Assembly: GCA_002394025.1 (NCBI GenBank)
Contig: DGSV01000112.1
Coordinates: 1-49,137, forward strand
Source of the DNA: Bacteroidales bacterium UBA4353
GTDB taxonomy: Bacteria > Bacteroidota > Bacteroidia > Bacteroidales > Paludibacteraceae
Length of the DNA: 49,137 nt
Direction: 5' to 3'
The notes under the pieces were generated by a model. It had not been told where the DNA came from. It was given only the letters and a program-made list of their open reading frames with translations, and searched no databases. This document shows, piece after piece, positions 44,443 to 49,137 of this stretch. A program made the position numbers and the translations under genes. Position 1 is the stretch's first letter, and every line of letters starts with the position of its first letter.

Positions 44443-45915
44443 TTATTTATCTTTGTTTAACACGTTAGCTCCGACGATTTCAAACTCTACGCGGCGGTTG
44501 ATTTGTCGTCCTTCCTCCGTTTCGTTCGTTGCGCGCGGGCGGCTCAGTCCGAAGAAGTCGTAAGCGAGATTTTCTTTCTCGACTCCCTGCCCTATGAGAT
44601 AGTCATATACGGCTTTGGCGCGTTGTTCCGAGAGTTTGAGGTTATAGGCTGCAGAGCCCTTATTATCGGTATGTCCGCCAACGATAATCTTGGCACCGCT
44701 GCGTTTCATGAAGTCGGCTATCTTATTGAGATAGGCATATGACTCGGGTTTGATGTCAGCCTTGTCAAATGCGAAGGTGATGTCGTTCACTGAGCAGAAT
44801 GAGAGACCTACGATAGATTCGCCCTTCTCGAGTTTTTCCACTATCTCATCGAAGCTGTAACATTCTTTGGTAACCATGATAACGGTGTCTTTGCGCACTT
44901 TTTCGATTACTATGGTATCCACGGTATGCTTAACTATTGTGTCCACGGTATGCACGATTATGGTGTCGGGTTTGGGCTGCCAAGCGCGCTCGATGCGTGG
45001 AGCCACTTTCTTCTCGCGTTTCTGGAAAAGGCTGAGCGGGAATGCCAGACCGGCACGGGCTTCAAGACCTACGAAGGTACGGCGTTTTGCTTCATAGTCG
45101 GCAAAGAGAGGATTTTTGCCGGCATTGGCACCACCGGCGGCGTATTCATACACGCCCGCGTCACCATTGTTTTCCTTCTTGCTGTAGGTGTCGGTGATGC
45201 CGCCTTCGGCATTGACCTCAAGGAGTATGTCGAGGTGCTTGCGGGGGTTGCTCTTGAAGTAGATGGGGAACTTGCATCCCACACCGAGTTGTCCGGCTAT
45301 GTAGTAGTTGCGGAAGTTGGAGCCGTTGATGTCCACTTCTGCTTTCTCACCTTTATCGGGGATGAGTTGTATCGAACCGCCATAGGCAAATCCGGCAACG
45401 GGCGCAATGTAGATGTATGGGTGAATTTTCTTATAATTGCCGAGGTTGAATATAAACGGCAGTCGCACGTCAAACATCTTGACGTCCATCTTGTATTCAC
45501 CTTTGAAAAGTCCAATGTCTGTTCCTGACATATTGAAATCTTTGAGACGGGCGTCACGTTTGAGGATATTAACCTCGGGGCGCAACGAGAAAATGCGTTT
45601 AGGTCCGAGCACAAACTCAAAGAAGAATGCCGCATCATAGTCGGCTCCGGTGCGAGTACCGGGTACCATGCTGTTCTTGTAGAGGGTCCAGTTGAGATGT
45701 GCGCCGGCGAGCACACCAAAACTGATTCGGTCAAGCTCGTCATACTTGGCTTCATAGCGCTCGTGTTCGGCGATGACTTCGCTGCTGTCAACGGCTACTA
45801 TGACCCACTTCCCACCCTCACCGGGGATTTCATCACCAACTTTTTGGGCATGCGCGGGAACGCATAACGACAAAGTCAGCAACAAACTCATGAAGATGAT
45901 GTTGATTTGTTTCAT
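44443..45915 (-). CDS. OmpA-family outer-membrane protein
   Basis: Signal peptide MKQINIIFMSLLLTLSLCVPAHA, an N-terminal region predicted as an eight-stranded-type barrel (about 60-300; ISFGVLAGAHLNWTLY, IHPYIYIAPVAGFAYGGSIQ), a short valine/threonine-rich repeat (VHTVDTIV then KHTVDTIV, about 325-345), and a C-terminal OmpA domain: ITFAFDKADIKPESYAYLNK, VGGHTDNKGSAAYNLKLSEQRA, RRVEFEIVG. It is a second OmpA-like protein, differing from 4215-5909 in linker and lacking the regulatory-like domain. First gene of an operon with the repeat lipoprotein; promoter at 45995-46025. Confidence 0.9.
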   Translation of the reverse strand: MKQINIIFMSLLLTLSLCVPAHAQKVGDEIPGEGGKWVIVAVDSSEVIAEHERYEAKYDELDRISFGVLAGAHLNWTLYKNSMVPGTRTGADYDAAFFFEFVLGPKRIFSLRPEVNILKRDARLKDFNMSGTDIGLFKGEYKMDVKMFDVRLPFIFNLGNYKKIHPYIYIAPVAGFAYGGSIQLIPDKGEKAEVDINGSNFRNYYIAGQLGVGCKFPIYFKSNPRKHLDILLEVNAEGGITDTYSKKENNGDAGVYEYAAGGANAGKNPLFADYEAKRRTFVGLEARAGLAFPLSLFQKREKKVAPRIERAWQPKPDTIIVHTVDTIVKHTVDTIVIEKVRKDTVIMVTKECYSFDEIVEKLEKGESIVGLSFCSVNDITFAFDKADIKPESYAYLNKIADFMKRSGAKIIVGGHTDNKGSAAYNLKLSEQRAKAVYDYLIGQGVEKENLAYDFFGLSRPRATNETEEGRQINRRVEFEIVGANVLNKDK

Positions 45916-45994
45916 AAAGTGTTAAAATTTTATTATTGGTTAATTAATTATGTAATTTCGGGATGTGTTACTAATTTATTACGTGTTTTCTACG

Positions 45995-46025
45995 CAAAAA
46001 TATGCATTTTTTTTGATATAGCAAA
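45995..46025 (-). promoter_or_regulatory. Promoter of the OmpA/lipoprotein operon
   Basis: Minus-strand TTTG (46025-46022), 19 bp, TATTTTTG (46002-45995). Predicted start near 45990, leader about 75 nt. It interleaves with the plus-strand promoter at 46012-46043. Confidence 0.65.
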
Positions 46026-46043
46026 AAAATAGTCGTAATTTTG
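46012..46043 (+). promoter_or_regulatory. Promoter of the ammonia-lyase operon
   Basis: TTTG (46012-46015), 20 bp, TAATTTTG (46036-46043): a full consensus match. Predicted start near 46048. It places the upstream in-frame ATG (46041) inside the -7 box and so supports translation from 46071. Confidence 0.75.
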
Positions 46044-46070
46044 CTGTCTGTTTTGTTATTTTATGTAATT

Positions 46071-47588
46071 ATGTTCATTTCTCTTAATGATATTTATGAA
46101 ATTTTGTATCGTGGTCAATCCTTGAGCATAGATTCTGCTACTCTGTCGCGCATTGATGATTGCTACCATTTTTTGCAATCTTTTTCTTCTGAAAAGATAA
46201 TATATGGTATCAATACCGGTTTTGGTCCTATGGCACAGTGGCGTATTGACGATGCTCGGCGTCGTGACCTGCAGTATAATATTATTCGCTCGCACTGCAC
46301 CGGTGCCGGCAAGCCGTTGAGTGATATTGATGCCAAGAGCGCTATGATAGCTCGTTTGGGTACTTTACTGCAAGCCCGCAGCGGTGTTCACCGCGATGCG
46401 GTATTGCTGCTTGAGGCTTTTATCAACAACGATATCATTCCTGTCATTCCTGAGCATGGCAGCGTTGGTGCCAGCGGTGATTTGGTTCAGTTGTCGCACA
46501 TAGCCTTATGCCTTATCGGCGAGGGTATGGTTCATTATCATGGTGAGACGCTCCCCGCTCGCGATGTCATGTCCGGTCTGGGTATAACTCCTCTTGAGAT
46601 ACATATCCGCGAGGGTTTGAGTCTGACTAACGGTACTTCGGTGATGACCGGTATCGCCGCGGTAAATCATTTTGATGCCGAGGAGCTGCTTCGCCTCTCC
46701 ATAGTCGCTTCGGTATGGATGAATGAAGTTGCCGCGAGCTATGACGACATGATGGCCGCTGAGGAGAACAACTGCCGCCGCCATAGCGGTCAGCAATACG
46801 TAGCCGCAGAGATGCGTCGCATAGCTTCCGGCAGTCAACGTTTCAAGCACCGCGAGCACGAGCTTTATAATGGTAATATTCAGGATAAGGTATTCAAACA
46901 CAAGGTGCAAGCCTACTACTCACTACGCTGTACGCCGCAGATACTGGGTCCCGTAAAGGACACCCTGGACTATGCCGCACGGGTCATCGAAGACGAATTC
47001 AACTCCGCATCCGACAACCCCATCATTGACTACGAAACCGGCAATGTGTTCCATGGCGGTAACTTCCATGGCGACTACATATCCCTTGAGCAGGATAAGG
47101 TGAAAGCCGTGGTGACGCGTATGGCGATGACTGCCGAACGGCAGTTCAACTACCTCGTCAACGACCGTATCAACGGCATCCTGCCACCGTTCCTGAACCG
47201 CGGCGAGCTAGGGCTCAACTATGGTATGCAGGCATGCCAGTTTACGGCTACTTCAACCACCGCAGAATGCCAGACGCTATCAATGCCAAACTACGTACAC
47301 AGTATTCCTAACAATAATGATAATCAGGATATTGTATCGATGGGTACTAATAGTGCCATACTCGCGTCACGGGTCATAGACAACACCTATCAGGTTATCA
47401 GTATCCTGCTTATGGGTCTTGCCGAAGCCACTGATATTCTCAATATCTATGACGCTTTGGCACCCTCGACACGTAGTGTTTACGACCTTGTACGCGCAAA
47501 CTTCCCTGTTCATGACTGCGATCGTCCTTTCCACGAAGATATAGCCCGCCTTATCAGCGCCCTACGTCATCATCCTTTGCGACCATGA
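46071..47588 (+). CDS. Aromatic amino acid ammonia-lyase (tyrosine ammonia-lyase type, HAL/PAL fold)
   Basis: 505 residues from the ATG at 46071. MIO-cofactor triad Ala134-Ser135-Gly136 in GSVGASGDLVQLSH, catalytic Tyr45 in IYGINTGFGPMAQ, NGTSVMTGIAAVN, YSLRCTPQILGPV, FNSASDNPI, GGNFHGDYISLEQDK and SIPNNNDNQDIVSMGTNSA. The whole pattern, including GPMAQ and RSHCTGAGKPL, closely resembles Flavobacterium-type tyrosine ammonia-lyase; enzymes of this type give 4-coumarate, the starter for aryl-polyene or flexirubin pigments in Bacteroidetes. Histidine ammonia-lyase is the main alternative, since the Ser-His selectivity pair also occurs there, but no hut genes are present. The end overlaps the next gene by 4 bp. 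Confidence 0.87.
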   Translation: MFISLNDIYEILYRGQSLSIDSATLSRIDDCYHFLQSFSSEKIIYGINTGFGPMAQWRIDDARRRDLQYNIIRSHCTGAGKPLSDIDAKSAMIARLGTLLQARSGVHRDAVLLLEAFINNDIIPVIPEHGSVGASGDLVQLSHIALCLIGEGMVHYHGETLPARDVMSGLGITPLEIHIREGLSLTNGTSVMTGIAAVNHFDAEELLRLSIVASVWMNEVAASYDDMMAAEENNCRRHSGQQYVAAEMRRIASGSQRFKHREHELYNGNIQDKVFKHKVQAYYSLRCTPQILGPVKDTLDYAARVIEDEFNSASDNPIIDYETGNVFHGGNFHGDYISLEQDKVKAVVTRMAMTAERQFNYLVNDRINGILPPFLNRGELGLNYGMQACQFTATSTTAECQTLSMPNYVHSIPNNNDNQDIVSMGTNSAILASRVIDNTYQVISILLMGLAEATDILNIYDALAPSTRSVYDLVRANFPVHDCDRPFHEDIARLISALRHHPLRP

Positions 47589-48967
47589 GACGTCACCTGC
47601 TCATATTGTTGTGCGCTCTTATGAGCATTGCCTCCGTAGCCGCGCGGCGTGACAGTCTGCGCCGTGCTAATGTGCGCGGAGGTTGGATGCGCTACACGCC
47701 CGTCACGCAGTCGCTACTGGCGGACATGCACCCGCATTTTGTGCGGCTCGACGTGGCGGCTATCACCAACCATTCCGACTACGACTACGGGCAGACGGGC
47801 ATGGGCTACCACCCGACGTTCGTGGGTAATCTGGCGGTGAACATCCCTGTGTATTTTGTTAATTTTGGAGCAAGGAACAAGGGACAAAGCGTAAAGATTT
47901 CTACCCCTCCGGCACTACGTGCCACCTCCCCTTATCAGGGGGAGGAGCGGCTGACGCGAACAGAGTTGCTTGATTCGGCTTCTACCCCTGAGGCACTACG
48001 TGCCACCTCAGCTTATCAGGGGGAGGAGCGGCTGACGCGAACGGAGTTGCTTGATTCGACTGTTACCCCTCCGGCACTGCGTGCCACCTCCCCTTTCTGC
48101 GACAGGGGAGGAGTGGCTGCGCAAACGGAGTTGCTTGATTCGGCTGTTACCCCTCCGGCACTGCGTTCCACCTCTCATTTCTGCGACAGGGGAGGAGTGG
48201 CAGAAAAACCTTTTGCCATTGCCGTTAATATGCCCATTCACTTTCAGCTCTGGATGGACTTTCTTGAGCCCCGCACGGCGGCTATTGTAAATACCGACTA
48301 CCGTTTCGCGATGCCCGGCTGGACTTTCCTGCACCGCGTAAATCGCGGCTTTCTGCGTAACTATGCTGTGAGTTGGTATCCTTTCTGCCACGAGAGCACG
48401 CATATCGGCGATGAGTTGGCGTTGCAGCGCAGCGAGCACGGATTGCCCTTGCGCCGCGTAAATGTGTCTTATAACTGGACGGAGCTGATGTTTACCATTA
48501 ATGCCGAGGAACATCGCCTTGAGCAGAACCACTGCCTGCGAGTAGGACTTATGGTGCTTTTCAACCCTCGTGCCGGATGGTACTTTATTGACGAGCGCGA
48601 GGGCGACCCGACTTTAGCCCGCCCACGGCGCTCACCATGGGAGGCATACCTGCAATACCAGTACCAGAGCCCGGCGCGCAAAGGTTTTCAGGGCGTGGCA
48701 TCAGTGGAAATACGCAACAGGGCTCTCTACGGCTACCCGACATTCACATGGCATGAGGACGGGACAATAGACTACACAATACAACACGAGAAACGCGTGT
48801 TTACCTACAACGCGTTTCTCGGATTTCGCTATAATAACCTGCGATATACAGGATTAGGGGCCCGTTTTTCAGCCGGAGTACGTATCTACCACGGCAACAT
48901 TCCCTACGGGCAATTCCGCAACCACAACAACATCAACCAGTTCAGCCTGTGCTTGATTGTGGAGTGA
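47585..48967 (+). CDS. Probable outer-membrane protein carrying a repeat-derived insertion
   Basis: 460 residues, ATG overlapping the ammonia-lyase stop (ATGA). Signal peptide MRRHLLILLCALMSIASVAA. The flanks are amphipathic beta-rich (FVGNLAVNIPVYFVNF, FAIAVNMPIHFQLWMDF, KRVFTYNAFLGFRYNNLRYT, final FSLCLIVE) and include a H-x-x-x-H-I-G-D-E-x motif (CHESTHIGDELALQ) recalling DUF1207-like outer-membrane proteins; the family is not certain. Residues 107-206 are translated from four tandem copies of a GC-rich repeat and look foreign. Without them the protein would be about 360 residues. Translational coupling suggests a role tied to the product of the ammonia-lyase, for example export or membrane insertion of a pigment, which is inference. 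Confidence 0.78.
   Translation: MRRHLLILLCALMSIASVAARRDSLRRANVRGGWMRYTPVTQSLLADMHPHFVRLDVAAITNHSDYDYGQTGMGYHPTFVGNLAVNIPVYFVNFGARNKGQSVKISTPPALRATSPYQGEERLTRTELLDSASTPEALRATSAYQGEERLTRTELLDSTVTPPALRATSPFCDRGGVAAQTELLDSAVTPPALRSTSHFCDRGGVAEKPFAIAVNMPIHFQLWMDFLEPRTAAIVNTDYRFAMPGWTFLHRVNRGFLRNYAVSWYPFCHESTHIGDELALQRSEHGLPLRRVNVSYNWTELMFTINAEEHRLEQNHCLRVGLMVLFNPRAGWYFIDEREGDPTLARPRRSPWEAYLQYQYQSPARKGFQGVASVEIRNRALYGYPTFTWHEDGTIDYTIQHEKRVFTYNAFLGFRYNNLRYTGLGARFSAGVRIYHGNIPYGQFRNHNNINQFSLCLIVE
47903..48202 (+). repeat. Four tandem in-frame copies of the GC-rich double-hairpin repeat
   Basis: Copies start at 47903, 47984, 48065 and 48149 (81, 81, 84 and about 54 bp). Each starts on a codon boundary and reads TP(P/E)ALR(A/S)TS, then a variable middle, then TELLDS. 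The first copy has hairpins GGCAC-TAC-GTGCC (47911-47923) and CCTCCCC/GGGGAGG (47925-47945). Related intergenic copies lie at 3853-3900 and 4015-4073. Confidence 0.92.
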
Positions 48968-49107
48968 CGAGGTATTCATAATTAATCCTCTAAAGGTGGC
49001 AATTTGAGGAAGTTATCATTTGTCATCGTAATGCCTAAACACAGGATTTTTTTTGCAAAAATAATATTATTTAAGTTTCGCAAGTAACTAAAATGTTGAA
49101 ATTAAAT

Positions 49108-49137
49108 TGCGTGCGCAGCCACTCCTCCCCTAGCAGG
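49108..49137 (-). repeat. Partial GC-rich double-hairpin repeat at the window edge
   Basis: The minus strand reads GGGGAGGAGTGGCTGCGCAC, the right end of the repeat family; the rest lies beyond the window. The preceding 140 bp (48968-49107) are A/T-rich with no gene; a TTTG at 49052-49055 and TAAGTTTC at 49072-49079 look promoter-like but are too closely spaced. Confidence 0.75.

Noticed and set aside
48008..48532. Minus-strand open frame of 174 codons in the repeat-bearing gene
   Set aside because: It runs antisense through the same repeats and has no signal, domain or start context; the plus-strand frame has a signal peptide and is coupled to the upstream gene.

Overview
The window reads as chromosome of a gut-type Bacteroidales (Bacteroidetes). 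The evidence is a SusC/SusD pair with surface lipoproteins, C-terminal type IX secretion-like sorting tails, BACON, Big_2 and carboxypeptidase-regulatory domains, OmpA-family outer-membrane proteins, DUF4491, and promoters of the Bacteroidetes form (TTTG, about 20 bp, TAnnTTTG). Family or genus cannot be fixed from the window. No rRNA, tRNA, CRISPR, phage or IS element was seen.

Layout. 1-142: 5' end of kduI (minus). 226-3408: a secreted carboxypeptidase-regulatory-domain protein facing recQ. 3409-4192: a repeat-rich non-coding stretch ending in a strong terminator. 4215-8360: an outer-membrane pair (OmpA-family protein and a large PKD protein with a sorting tail). 8489-11441: DUF4491 protein, M13 peptidase and a short YdeI-like protein, with another repeat copy between the first two. 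11553-16578: three secreted proteins, each with its own good promoter (BACON lipoprotein, a duplicated Cys-bracketed module protein, an F5/8-type C/Fn3 protein).

16637-40096, all on the minus strand, is a polysaccharide utilization locus whose enzymes point to beta-1,3-glucan (laminarin, or yeast/fungal glucan with beta-1,6 branches). In transcription order it holds a one-component sensor/LuxR regulator, SusC, SusD, a surface glycan-binding lipoprotein, GH16, GH128, two more GH16, a GPH-type symporter, a cytoplasmic GH161/GH149-like phosphorylase, GH30 and GH3. Divergent from it on the plus strand are an FHS-type sugar transporter and a ROK glucokinase. The inferred flow is: surface endo-glucanases cut the polymer, SusCD imports oligosaccharides, GH30/GH3 trim them in the periplasm, and oligosaccharide enters the cytoplasm for phosphorolysis while free glucose enters by the FHS carrier and is phosphorylated by the ROK kinase.

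42633-42893 holds a 9-bp minisatellite and a bidirectional terminator. 42965-45915 is an operon of an OmpA-family protein and a three-repeat lipoprotein. It is divergent from, and its promoter interleaves with that of, an aromatic amino acid ammonia-lyase gene (46071-47588) closely resembling bacterial tyrosine ammonia-lyase. That gene overlaps by 4 bp a gene for a probable outer-membrane protein (47585-48967).

The most unusual signal is a family of GC-rich, double-hairpin repeats. Single copies lie between genes (3853-3900, 4015-4073, fragments at 3454-3480 and 49108-49137), and four tandem copies sit inside the last gene, codon-aligned and length-adjusted in multiples of three, so that the reading frame stays open through about 100 inserted residues.
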